Of a stretch of 64,000 bases of DNA, positions 44,616-54,660 are shown piece after piece. This DNA comes from Haliotis asinina (taxonomy: Eukaryota; Mollusca; Gastropoda; Lepetellida; Haliotidae), in the NCBI RefSeq assembly GCF_037392515.1, contig NC_090283.1:24616249-24680248 (forward strand), in the 5' to 3' direction. Below the pieces are notes generated by a model. That model was not told the origin of the DNA, ran no database searches, and saw only the letters and a program-made list of their open reading frames with translations. Position 1 is the stretch's first letter. Each line of letters starts with the position of its first letter. The position numbers and the translations under genes were made by a program.

Positions 44616-46084
44616 CCTCAGTCCATCCTTTAAGCTCAATATCAGTGGTCAGTCTCATGTACCCAGTTAAACTAAGTCTCAGCATCTTGAACAATGTCTG
44701 AACAGTGTCCTAGGGAACCTTCTGTCTGAACCCTCTACTGTGTAATTCAGGAACACAAGCTTTGTCTGTTTGAGCCCATACAGTATCCTTCAGGGACACA
44801 GACTGTGCCTGTCTGAACCTCTACTCTGTACTTCAGGAAGACAAGCGGAGTCTGTCTGATCCTCTGAACCTCTACTGTACCCTTTGGGAACACACACTGT
44901 GTCTGTTTGAACCACTTTTTTATCTTTCAGAACCTCTTCTGTGTCTTATAGGAATGGTAACATTGTCTGTCTGAACCTCTGCTGTGACAGTCTGAACCTC
45001 TGGTGTAGCTGTCTGAACCTCTATAGTATCCTTGTTGTTATTTTTGAACATGTCTGTGTTTCATGTTGTCATCAGAAGCTGTATTTTGATATTCCCATTT
45101 CGAGAGATAGTGTATCTTGCAGTCTGTTGAGTTTGCAAGTCTGAATTGATTTCCAGGGATGCAATGTCTTTCAAAGTCAGTTTTCTGATGCATACAAGTC
45201 ATGTTAGAGCAGACCTTCATCCTGGTCAAGATATTTAACATCAGTGGAAGGTTAGCCATTGAAAAATTGTGAAAAAAAATCAGAACTTTCACACTGATAT
45301 TTTAACTGACATGGCTTAAGACTTGAAGCTAGTTACCATACCACTGTAAATGTAAAACTGCTGAAGTAAAGCTGAAATTTTTGTGATGAATATTTATGAC
45401 AGATGTCATTGAGGTTGATCATTGTTACCAAAGAAACTACACACCAAAAGTTGTCCTCTGGCGTTGTATGTAGTAGAACATAGACTTAATATAATAATAT
45501 ACATAGGTGAGCTTACTAATGAGATATATATTTCATAATGCTCCGCCCTTATAGAATTGCTCTTAGTTTCAGGAATATACCACTCGACTTTTGTTTTGGA
45601 CAGTCAGACAGGGTTTTTTGCTATATATACTTTGAATATGAAAATCAGTTTGGTGTGAAAAAAGATTTAAATCAGAATTAAAGGTGGAGTAGGAGGTGAC
45701 ATATTTCATGTGACGGTAAGAAATTAACAAAGCATGTCGCTTGAATGAAATTTGGTAGGTTCAGCCAGAAGATGAGGGATCGTCAGGCGATGATCATCTT
45801 TGTAGCTTATCGTTCATGCAATATTGCTGTTATATCTTTTTGTCAGAACACATATAGGTCATATTTGATGGGAAATACAGAGAAGTTGGTTGTTATGCCT
45901 TGTTAGAAATAAGTTTTCCAAAGATGTTAGTATTCACTGTTTTCATACAGACTGTGACATAATGTTTTTGGTCCCTTTCCACAAAGAGAATGTAGTCTTA
46001 TGGCTGGCAGAAGTCAGTTTTTAAATCCTGGAGTTCAAATCATCGTAAGTTCTGACTTACATAAGAAAGTGTTAATCTGTAGGA
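44616..46084 (+). other. PIX 3' UTR / downstream sequence
   Basis: Likely 3' untranslated sequence. It begins with a degenerate roughly 57-base repeat (about 44690-45040) in which forms of TGTCTGAACCTCTACTGT and CAGGAACACA recur five or six times. The rest is AT-rich with no recognised gene. An ATTAAA occurs near 45676, but I cannot fix the true poly(A) site; a better-looking AATAAA followed by GT-rich sequence lies only near 53480. Confidence 0.4.
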
Positions 46085-46325
46085 TTCAGAGCCCCTTTGA
46101 CAGTGTTAAATTACAGGAATTTGATCATCATAGCACTTTGACTTGCCTTAGACAGTCTTAAATTATGGGAATTTGATCATCTTAGCACTTTGACTTGCCT
46201 TTTGACAGTGTTAAATTACGGGAATTTGATCATCTGAGCACTTTGACTTGCCTTTTGACAGTGTTAAATTACGGGAATTTGATCATCTTAGCACTTTGAC
46301 TTGCCTCAGACAATGTTAAGGTGTC
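46085..46325 (+). repeat. 53-base tandem repeat
   Basis: Four copies at 53-base spacing, from 46098, 46151, 46204 and 46257: GACAGTGTTAAATTACGGGA, ATTTGATCATCTTAGCAC and TTTGACTTGCCTT. Just upstream of the DIRS insertion. Confidence 0.95.
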
Positions 46326-46691
46326 ACACCATGAATGTCTGTAAAATTGGTGGCAAAGGAATTACAATCATCGTAATACTAAGAGTGTGTTAAGTATGAG
46401 AATTACAGCTTGTTCACCTAGACCTGATCGAGTGAATACTTACGCATTGTATGGCTGTGTCACAACTGGTTGGGTTTATTATTGTGAAGGGGTGCACTTT
46501 TGTCTGTTGATTGTCAACATGTCCAAACAGGCGACACAAGGTCGCTGTTTAACATTCTTTGCTCCCCTATTTAATGATGTGAACTCGACCTACCAAGTGA
46601 CCTGCTGGGTCATGAATATGTAGGGTAGCTCAGGTCAAGCTGAACATGCTATACATGGTATGACTGTCTTGAGACAGTGTCAAAGTGCTGG

Positions 46692-46756
46692 ATTCCACCT
46701 CCCCATTCCGTACTATCGGAATCCCGTGAGATGTGCGCATGCGCTGAAACATCAGT
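46692..46756 (+). repeat. DIRS left inverted terminal repeat
   Basis: It begins ATTCCACCTCCCC and runs through GTGAGATGTGCGCATGCG to ATCAGT. The reverse complement of the right terminal repeat matches it, best over the inner 30 bases and more diverged in the outer 35. The right copy extends about 45 bases further out, the unequal arrangement typical of DIRS ends. Confidence 0.88.
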
Positions 46757-46980
46757 TCGTGTGAGTTGCTTCATCAGTCGACAGCCTCCATATAAGTTCC
46801 AAGAACTTTTATTTACATAGTTAATAGACAGGATAAATCATCGATCAGAAATCGCCAGACACTTTCTGGTTGTGTCAGGAACAGTTGGGAATTTTGGACT
46901 GACCGTCTTGTGAGTGTGTGGCTAGAACACTCAGGTTTTGTCTCAGAGACCGATACGGCCACGGGTCGTGGTCTGCCAAA

Positions 46981-48309
46981 ATGGCGCAGCCAGAGGGGCA
47001 AGGGGCCAAGGGCCAGCGTGCACCCGATTCTGACAATTTCTTTGAATTTGTGGAAAACCTCACGGAGGTTACCACCATTCCTTTGGAGAGTACGTCCACG
47101 GGAGGAAAGTCAAACTCTATGCAAGGTTTCCGGAGTGAAACTGAGGGGGTCAAGAGGAAAGCCGCATCTCATAGAGAACTTGACCCCGCGGGGGAGAAAC
47201 AGTCCCCCCTTGATGCCATTTTGCGCTCGCTACTTGCAAGCCAGCAGGCCCAGTCACACACCATGGCTCAGATCAGCACAGCGTTGGCTAAAATTAGCAA
47301 CAGCGCGGAGAAGGCCGAACAAGACCGAGAATCGGCGAGTGGCGGTCAAAACAAAAACAAACATGGCGGCGCCCAGGAAATGGAGGAGGGTGAAACGTCC
47401 GACGAGGATGAAATGGACATGTTGATACACAGGTGCCTTGATCAAGGGGAGGAGACGCAGACCGATGATGAGACCGACGATTTTAATAGTCTCATGAAAG
47501 ACATGACGGAGTTTTTCGGGGAAGAAGATAAAACAGGGCCTGTGATTAACAGCGACTTAGCTAGGTCTATCAATGATGGGCTCACTAAAACCCCGAACTT
47601 GGAAAAACTCAAAGCCATTATGGAAGCTTACAAACGCCCTAAAAACCTGGAATACTTGATGTCACCCCGCGTTAATGCCGTGATTTGGCATGAGGCGAGA
47701 GCTATGACCAGGTCCAAAGACATTAACCTGCAACGGATTCAAAATCTGCTGGACAAGGCCACTACTCCGGTTATTCAAATGATGGACTCCCTTATGTCGG
47801 CAGTTGTTCACAAGAAGGACATTAACCCTAAAGAACTCCTGGGGAAAACCAAGGATGCTGTTAGAATGTTGGTGGGCCTACATAGTGATATCAACAACAC
47901 AAGGCGAGAGAATTTTAAGCCAGACCTTCGTGGGCCTTATAAACGGTTGTGCTCAGTGGATACAGTGGCAACTACAAACTTGTTTGGAGATGACCTCCCA
48001 AAGAACATAAAGGACATAACAGAGTGCAAAGAACTGAGTAACAAATTACATAGCTCTGAGAAGCAAAATAGGAGTTTTACTGCTCCATCACCCTCTCCAC
48101 GTGGACATGGCGGAGCCCACCACGGAAACAGATTCAGGCCTTATGACTCACCTTATAGAGGACATAAGAAAGGTGGTTTTACTAAAGGTAAAGGTCAGTC
48201 CTCTCACTCAGGCACATATGGACCTACAGGCCGGCACAACCAAGGACCTTTTTTAGGCAAGCGACCGACAGGGTCACCATGGAAAAAAGGGGACCAGCGG
48301 AAACAGTAG
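46981..48309 (+). CDS. DIRS gag-like protein
   Basis: First frame of the element, 442 residues from the ATG at 46981; an in-frame ATG also occurs at 46918. I prefer 46981 because it sits in AAAATGG, a good initiation context. The protein is acidic in its middle (runs of Asp/Glu, such as DEDEMD) and basic with Gly/His/Arg in its tail, fitting a nucleic-acid-binding capsid-like role. No CCHC zinc knuckle is visible. Position and composition, not similarity, support the call. Confidence 0.75.
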   Translation: MAQPEGQGAKGQRAPDSDNFFEFVENLTEVTTIPLESTSTGGKSNSMQGFRSETEGVKRKAASHRELDPAGEKQSPLDAILRSLLASQQAQSHTMAQISTALAKISNSAEKAEQDRESASGGQNKNKHGGAQEMEEGETSDEDEMDMLIHRCLDQGEETQTDDETDDFNSLMKDMTEFFGEEDKTGPVINSDLARSINDGLTKTPNLEKLKAIMEAYKRPKNLEYLMSPRVNAVIWHEARAMTRSKDINLQRIQNLLDKATTPVIQMMDSLMSAVVHKKDINPKELLGKTKDAVRMLVGLHSDINNTRRENFKPDLRGPYKRLCSVDTVATTNLFGDDLPKNIKDITECKELSNKLHSSEKQNRSFTAPSPSPRGHGGAHHGNRFRPYDSPYRGHKKGGFTKGKGQSSHSGTYGPTGRHNQGPFLGKRPTGSPWKKGDQRKQ

Positions 48310-50414
48310 AACAGTCCTGTAACCAGGGTGATGTGGAAACCGCTCAGGTGAGCTGGCTACTTGACGGTATTGGCAATACACCACAAAATTTTATGGCAGG
48401 GAAAGTTGGCTTGTGTCATGACAATTGGAGGGTGATCACGTCAGACACGTGGACACTAAAATGCATTCAGGGAGCGCGAATAGAGTTTAAGCATCAAATA
48501 TACCAGCCCGTCATACCTACACCCTTTAGGATACACAGTGACGAGTGGGAGCGGGTAGACAACGAAATCTCCCGTTTGCTTCGCATTAGTGTGATTGAAA
48601 AATGTACCCATGTTCCAGGGGAATATATATCTAACATTTTCTGCAGGGAGAAAAAAGACAGTTCACTAAGAATAATTCTGAACTTAAAAAGCTTAAACAA
48701 AGAGGTTGACTCATCACATTTCAAAATGGACACTTTCAAAACAGCGATCTATCTGGTACAAAGAGACTGTTACTTTGCATCAGTAGATTTGAAAGATGCA
48801 TATTACTCTGTTCCGATACATGCTCAAGATAGAAAATTTCTAAGGTTTTACTGGAACAATGAGCTATATGAATTCACTTGTTTACCAAATGGATTAGCAT
48901 CTGCTCCAAGACTTTTCACTAAAGTTATGAAACCTGTCTTTTCAAGCCTAAGGAAACAGGGATTTGATAACACTGCCTACATTGATGACTCCCTGTTGGT
49001 AGGGGAGACGGAAGAGTTTTGCATGGAGAATGTGAAATGTACAGTGAACACTTTAGACACATTAGGTTTTACAGTTCACCCTGAAAAATCGGTGCTAAGG
49101 CCTACAAAATCCATTACATACCTGGGGTTTGTAATTGACAGTGAAACCATGACTGTAAATTTAACACAAGAAAGAGTAAAGAAAATTCAAAAAGTGTGTC
49201 GTGACCTACTGAAGTCCAACATGACTAAAACTACCTCAATCAGGACTCTTGCTGCAGCAATCGGACAACTAAATGCTAGTGGACATGGGATGATGTTTGC
49301 ACCCTTGTACTATAAACATTTGGAAATAGTTAAGAACAAGGCTCTCAAGAGGGAAAAAGGGAACTATGATGGGAAAGTTTTGCTTGATCATACTTGTATC
49401 CATGATTTAAAATGGTGGATTGACAATGTGGGGAAAAGGCCACAGTTTCTTGACCAACGTCAGCCAGATGTACTGGTAACCTCAGATGCCTCTAAGACAG
49501 GTTGGGGCGGAGTTATGAATGGAGTTAGTGCACAGGGACTCTGGTCTAGTGAGGAAAGTGAAATGCATATAAACTCCTTAGAGCTGTATGCAGCCTGGTT
49601 AGTGCTAAAATCACTCTGCGCAGATGGCAGTCACCTTCACATAAGAATAATGATAGACAATACCACTGCAGTTGCCTACATTAATCACATGGGTGGTACA
49701 AAAATAGGATGCAATAGCATAACAAGGAAAATTTGGCAGTGGTGCATCGGACGAGACATTTGGATCTCAGCAGCTTACTTGCCAGGGACACAAAACACAG
49801 AAGCAGACTGGCACTCTAGGAATATGTGTGATGATAAGGAATGGCAATTAGATTGCAGCGTTTTCCAAACCTTAACATCCATCTATGGTACCCCATCTAG
49901 AGACTTGTTCGCCTCACGGCTGAACACACAATTGGATAGATATGTGTCCTGGCACCCTGATCCTTGTGCAGAAGCAGTGGATGCCTTTTCTGTTTTTTGG
50001 GGAAATTCTTATGACTATATTTTCTGTCCTTTTAGTGTGATCGGACCAGTCTTGCAGAAGATACACAGAGAAGCGGCCGACGTGTTAATGGTGGTTCCCA
50101 TATGGACAACCCAGCCATGGTTCACCAAGCTGCTGCAATTGTTAGTAGATTGTCCAAGGCTGCTGCCAAGATCACCAAACCTACTGACACTGAAAAACCG
50201 ACCACAAGCTTTACACCCGCTTCACCAGAAATTGCGACTGGCAGCTGTAAAATTATCAGGGGATCTATTCAAACGGAGGGATTTTCAACAGCAGTTGAGG
50301 ACATCATACTGCACTCATGGAGAGAAACCACGCACAAACAATATGGGACATATCTCTCAAAGTGGAGGTTGTTTTGCAACAAATGGAGTATCAATCCCTT
50401 TTCACCCACTTTGA
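48279..50414 (+). CDS. DIRS reverse transcriptase / RNase H
   Basis: Second frame, 711 residues, overlapping the end of the gag-like frame by 31 bases in another frame. Reverse transcriptase motifs appear in order: LNLKSLN, SVDLKDAYYSVPI, GLASAPRLF and the catalytic YIDDSLL. An RNase H domain follows (TSDASKTGWGG, NSLELYAAW, IDNTTAVAYINHMGG). After it comes the segment with WHPDPCAEAVDAF and CPFSVIGPVL that is typical of animal DIRS polyproteins. It copies element RNA into DNA. Confidence 0.95.
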   Translation: MEKRGPAETVEQSCNQGDVETAQVSWLLDGIGNTPQNFMAGKVGLCHDNWRVITSDTWTLKCIQGARIEFKHQIYQPVIPTPFRIHSDEWERVDNEISRLLRISVIEKCTHVPGEYISNIFCREKKDSSLRIILNLKSLNKEVDSSHFKMDTFKTAIYLVQRDCYFASVDLKDAYYSVPIHAQDRKFLRFYWNNELYEFTCLPNGLASAPRLFTKVMKPVFSSLRKQGFDNTAYIDDSLLVGETEEFCMENVKCTVNTLDTLGFTVHPEKSVLRPTKSITYLGFVIDSETMTVNLTQERVKKIQKVCRDLLKSNMTKTTSIRTLAAAIGQLNASGHGMMFAPLYYKHLEIVKNKALKREKGNYDGKVLLDHTCIHDLKWWIDNVGKRPQFLDQRQPDVLVTSDASKTGWGGVMNGVSAQGLWSSEESEMHINSLELYAAWLVLKSLCADGSHLHIRIMIDNTTAVAYINHMGGTKIGCNSITRKIWQWCIGRDIWISAAYLPGTQNTEADWHSRNMCDDKEWQLDCSVFQTLTSIYGTPSRDLFASRLNTQLDRYVSWHPDPCAEAVDAFSVFWGNSYDYIFCPFSVIGPVLQKIHREAADVLMVVPIWTTQPWFTKLLQLLVDCPRLLPRSPNLLTLKNRPQALHPLHQKLRLAAVKLSGDLFKRRDFQQQLRTSYCTHGEKPRTNNMGHISQSGGCFATNGVSIPFHPL

Positions 50415-51232
50415 GGCAAGGTTTAGACTTCCTAGCTCAGCTGTTTAAGTTAGGTCTCAGTTACTCGGCAATTAACACCGCCAGATCAGCCCTGTCTGCT
50501 ATTGTGAAGACGCCAGAACTGACCCATCCACACTTTGGACAGCACCCTACAGTCACAAGATTTATGAAAGGTGTCTTTAATTTGAGGCCCTCCTTGCCTC
50601 GTTATAATGTGACATGGGACGCAAGCACAGTGATAAAATATCTAAAAGGTGTTAATGAAGATGAATCCTTGCTGTTGCTATCAATGAAGTTAGCAACTTT
50701 GATACTACTGCTGTCAGGACAGAGAATTCAGTCTCTCCATTTGATTGACAACAGGAATGTAGATATTTCTAACGGACAAGTCAAGATCAGATTTGGTGAC
50801 CTGTTAAAACAGACACGACCAGGATACCAACAAAAAGAACTAACTTTTCAGAGATACCCAGACAAAGCACTGTGTGTAGTGTCTTTGCTAACCCAATACT
50901 GTGAACACACCAAGGATCTGAGAGGAGAAGAGACAGCTTTATTCATAGCCACACAGAAACCACACAGAAGGGTCTCCAAGGACACCATTACTAGATGGGT
51001 GAAGACTATGCTAAAGAATGCTGGCATCAATATGAAAATATTTAAGCCTCATAGCATAAGGGCAGCCTCCACTAGCAAGGCCTGTAACCTTAAAGTACCT
51101 TTAAAAACAATACTGAATACAGCAGGCTGGAGCAAGGACTGTGTGTTTGGACGTTTCTACAACAAACCAGTAGAAAATGACAGTGTTTTCAGTGATGCTA
51201 TTCTATCACCTGAAAATTTGAGTAGTTCTTAG
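50102..51232 (+). CDS. DIRS tyrosine recombinase
   Basis: Third frame, 376 residues, overlapping the RT/RNase H frame by about 310 bases. Similarity to tyrosine recombinases starts near residue 60 with a core-binding helical domain (SWRETTHKQYGTYLSKW). The catalytic domain shows the family's Arg (SGQRIQSL), the H-x-x-R box (HSIR) and the nucleophile Tyr (FGRFY). In DIRS elements this enzyme joins circular DNA to the chromosome in place of a DDE integrase. Confidence 0.93.
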   Translation: MDNPAMVHQAAAIVSRLSKAAAKITKPTDTEKPTTSFTPASPEIATGSCKIIRGSIQTEGFSTAVEDIILHSWRETTHKQYGTYLSKWRLFCNKWSINPFSPTLRQGLDFLAQLFKLGLSYSAINTARSALSAIVKTPELTHPHFGQHPTVTRFMKGVFNLRPSLPRYNVTWDASTVIKYLKGVNEDESLLLLSMKLATLILLLSGQRIQSLHLIDNRNVDISNGQVKIRFGDLLKQTRPGYQQKELTFQRYPDKALCVVSLLTQYCEHTKDLRGEETALFIATQKPHRRVSKDTITRWVKTMLKNAGINMKIFKPHSIRAASTSKACNLKVPLKTILNTAGWSKDCVFGRFYNKPVENDSVFSDAILSPENLSSS

Positions 51233-51438
51233 CAATACATTTGCTCTGGAAGAGCTTGATCCTGTTTCGCCGACCTAGTTAATGTGTAGAGGTTTTAGGC
51301 ATAGTGACATAAAATTTTCGCAATAATGTTTCATTGTACTTTTGGAATACATATTGAAAGAGAACGAGTATTGTGTGTGTTCTTTAACATGTGGTTGAGG
51401 GGAAAACACTTTTCTGGAAATATGCCTCCTACTCTAAA

Positions 51439-51560
51439 ATCTCACGGGATTCCGATAGTACGGAATGGGGAGGTGGAATTTAAATATTAAACGAGACTTA
51501 CCTGTAAGGTGAAGTTTGATATTAATTCCACCGACCCATGAAGTACTGAGGGATTACGTG
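51439..51560 (+). repeat. DIRS internal complementary region
   Basis: The first 40 bases are the reverse complement of the left element end, and the remainder, to 51560, is the reverse complement of the right end. They are fused at AATTT with nothing between. This equals the reverse complement of a right-end/left-end circle junction, which is what the DIRS replication model requires of this region. Confidence 0.9.
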
Positions 51561-51609
51561 CCCTCCACTCCCACCCTTGCTAGCCAGGAACCATATTTCT
51601 ACGCTAAAG

Positions 51610-51721
51610 ACTGATGTTTCAGCGCATGCGCACATCTCACGTAATCCCTCAGTACTTCATGGGTCGGTGGAATTAATATCAAACTTCACCTTACAGGTAA
51701 GTCTCGTTTAATATTTAAATT
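51610..51721 (-). repeat. DIRS right inverted terminal repeat
   Basis: It runs from ACTGATGTTTCAGCGCATGC out to TTTAATATTTAAATT. The inner part pairs with the left repeat; the outer 45 bases are specific to this end and are present only here and in the internal complementary region. The outer boundary ATT at 51719-51721 is shared with the left boundary. Confidence 0.85.
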
Positions 51722-52340
51722 AAGTAAGATCATATTAGAACTGGGATTGTCTCAAGTCATTGTCCAAGGAAGGGAACTAGATCTTCATAGATCTTTCAAC
51801 TGTCCTGTTATTAACAAACTGTAAGAGTTATGACTGTCTAAGCCCTGGAACTTACATAAGCCAAAGTCGAAATATGGGATATCATTTACCCACTGGATAT
51901 TCTGTAAGTTAATATTAAAAATTAGAAGTCGTGATTATCGCTATTGATCACTTTGTGGAAAGGGGTTGTGTGTTTTTCGTTCATATAAATCTCACGAATC
52001 TTGATCGATCTCTCAGTTAACTTTGGGAACAGATTGTTTTTGCTCATGTTGTTTATTTGCTGAAATTGTAAATATGTTTGCCCAACACATGATTTGTTTG
52101 TTGAGTTTATGTTGCAGCAGAACAATTCTGTAAACCTGTTTATTTCTGTGTATTTACTGAATTAAGAATGCTTTGTGTACATCATGAGGTTCAGGCTCTG
52201 GTTTGGCATGGTCGTCAGCGGGACGGACGGAACTGTACTTAACATGATCTCAGGATAGCAGTTTTGCCAAGCATGAAACTCAGTAGTTTCATGACTGTTG
52301 GTTCTTGTCTCTGCTGGTCAGTATTTCCAACGCCTTATAA

Positions 52341-52400
52341 GGGGTGTGGGGTAGCCAAGTGGTTAAAGCATTTATTCGTCATTGGAAAGGTGTGAGGTAT
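52341..52400 (+). repeat. SINE-A head fragment
   Basis: GTGTGGGGTAGCCAAGTGGT, then TAAAGCATTTATTCGTCA. Only the A-box half remains. Confidence 0.8.
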
Positions 52401-53546
52401 TGTACATTTGAAGGAATATGAATGGTATATTCATATATCTTGTGATAGCTTCAGAATCAAAATGGTAGAAGACATCAAACAGAATAAATTTTAAAATCTG
52501 AAGAAAATAACTCGAGTCTTCTTAAATGTTTTGTCTTTTGTGCAGTATCCAAATAGGAACCACAAGTTATAGACAGAATCAAGATTTGACAACAATTATG
52601 CAGTTCATCTCTACAAAAGCATTGAATTATGTTACCACCGTAGTTTATATGTCTTTGGCCTGTTTAAGTGTTGGTTGTTTTTTCACGATACTTTTCCGAC
52701 CTTGATAAATGTGGATTACAAGAAAAATAATGACAGAAACTGAAGTTTCAACAAAACTGTCTTATATCTTTCACTCACTTTCCTCAGATGCTTGTCTAGA
52801 AAATCTTGTTAAATATACTAATATATACCATCCTCTTTCAGTGGGGATAATGAAAGTTGTCATTTTATTTGAGAATGTACCTAACATATTACCATAATCA
52901 TTTGTTTTGTATCATGGAAACATAGAAAAATATCTTTATCATTCATGTATAAGTGGAAAATATAAAAAAAAATTCAGGCTGAGGCTGGACATGAGATGCA
53001 GCTTCCGCATTTCACAGACAGGACATATTTCAAAGTTTTCTCGTCCATTTTACTGAATCTCAAACCAAATGCTCAAATCATCAATCACTTGTTTCATTAC
53101 TGAAAACAAATTAACAGATTGATAATCTAAGTTAAAAAAAAAATTCAGATTTAGAAAGATTTGCTGGGCTTCTCGTTGCATATGTATTCTTAGAGATTTT
53201 ATGAAATTAATGTTTCCTATAGCTGTAGAATTAGTAATAACATGCTTTAATTTTACAAACATCATTATTCTTACTGTTTGCCTCTGTGATAGGTCATATG
53301 TCAGAGCAGTGCTCAGCATTAAATCAGAATTGTGATTGTATGGATTCTGTTCAAATTATTATTAATTGTACAGCAAATGTGTTTGCATTTTCATATCACA
53401 ATTAAGAAAGTGCTGAATATCTTGTTGCTGATAACCATTGTTGGATGGTTGTTGTTTATATACATTTATAATGAAAAAACAAATAAAGTATTGAAACTTA
53501 AGTGTGGGTTTGTTGTTCAACTTCTGCTTGTTTGTTGTTTGAAGCT

Positions 53547-53690
53547 GCACTCGGTCGCTCGTCGCGCCGAAGACCCGGGTTCGATACCCCACATGGGTAC
53601 AATGTGTGAAGCCCATTTTCTGATGCCCCCTGCCGTGAAATCGCTGGAATATTGCTAGAAGCGGCGTAAAACCAAACTCACTCACTCACT
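53547..53690 (+). repeat. SINE-A copy lacking head
   Basis: CGCTCGTCGCGCCGAAGACC, GGGTTCGATACCCC, ATGGGTACAATGTGTGAAGC, CGCTGGAATATTGCTAGAAG, GCGGCGTAAAACC and (TCAC)n. The A-box end is missing. Confidence 0.9.
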
Positions 53691-53699
53691 GCACTCGGC

Positions 53700-53880
53700 T
53701 ACATTCTAACTATACGGTGGAAGATAATCCAGTGATCAACACCATGAGCATCAATCTATGCATTTGGGATACAATTACATGTCAACCAAGTCAGCAAGCC
53801 TGACAACCGGAACCTGTTGGTTGCCCCTTAAAACAGTTACGGTGTGCTGAAGATCAATTCTAACCTGGATCTTCATGTAT
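53700..53880 (-). repeat. SINE-B copy
   Basis: GATAATCCAGTGATCAACAC, CATGAGCATCAATC, GTCAACCAAGTCAGC, ACCTGTTGGTTGCCCC, then AAGATCAATTCTAACCTGG. It sits 3' to 3' against the + SINE-A just upstream. Confidence 0.85.
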
Positions 53881-54459
53881 GGTTCTTATTCAAAGATTTG
53901 GTTAAATCCTGAGAAGAGTCTGGGTACATTCCAGATGAGTTACACAAATAGGAAGACATGATGTGGTGTATCAAGATGTGTCTTATTCATCTTGACGCTA
54001 AAACAGTGCGACACCAATCACTGGTTTGTCTGATAAAGAGTGAGAATTTTTTTACCACATAAGATGCATGCATGTGGAAGGAAGTAATTTACACCATATA
54101 GCCTCCTACTCAGCTTGTCCTCCCTTTCACTCATAATCACTCTACTTTCAAATACTAAATGACCTGTTGGACCTGTTTACAAAATGTTGGACCCCTTTTC
54201 CAAAATCGCACCATGTTGGAAAGGGCACTTAAATCTCCATATCATCACCACCTCCAAGAGATGATCTGCAGTGCAATTATTAAATCAAATTCTAGTTTTT
54301 TGATAGCTTTTCAACTTTTCTGGACTTTGCATGTCTTTAGCATGATATAACCAAAGTTTGTTTCAAAGCAGCAGTTTCCTCCTCTCCAATACAAATGCCA
54401 ATCCATCAGTCCGTGTTTGGTCGCAGAAGCATCTCCTATCAACAAAAATCACAAAACAC

Positions 54460-54660
54460 CAGCAGACTTCCTTTTGTACATTTTATTTCAGCACAAGTGA
54501 AATAAAACTTGCTTTTTGTGAAATAAATTACTTGAAATGATCAATAATGGTGGTATATCCAGGTACCTGCAGTCTCTGCTAGCTGCAGGCGGACATCGGC
54601 AACATCGCTGTCAACATGGGACACCATTCAGAGCCTGACCGAAAATAGGACGAATTTCAC
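54460..54660 (-). other. Candidate 3' end of a minus-strand gene
   Basis: On the minus strand a GC-richer stretch (about 54541-54636) contains short open frames ending at stops (one ends IYHHY at 54541-54543), followed within about 60 bases by AATAAA (read on the minus strand from TTTATT at 54483-54488). Base skew and SINE direction to the right also suggest minus-strand transcription. No protein family is recognised and no frame extends far, so this is a pointer and not a gene call. Confidence 0.2.

Larger units (their letters stand above)
46692..51721 (+). mobile_element. DIRS1-like tyrosine-recombinase retrotransposon
   Basis: A retroelement of about 5.03 kb in the 3' flank of the PIX gene, on the same strand. 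In order it has a left inverted terminal repeat, a gag-like frame, a reverse transcriptase/RNase H frame, a tyrosine recombinase frame overlapping the previous one, an internal complementary region and a right inverted terminal repeat. No integrase of the DDE class and no flanking target duplication are seen, as expected for DIRS elements, which are thought to integrate circular DNA by site-specific recombination. All parts are present and the frames are long, so it looks whole and probably young. No DAM-like methyltransferase domain was recognised. Confidence 0.93.
51730..54140. other. Flank between PIX and reversed-skew region
   Basis: AT-rich sequence with no recognised gene. It holds a SINE-A head fragment (52341-52400), a SINE-A copy and a minus SINE-B (separate entries). 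An AATAAA near 53480 followed by GTGTGGGTTTGTTGTT is a plausible + strand poly(A) site, but its link to PIX is unproven. Confidence 0.4.
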
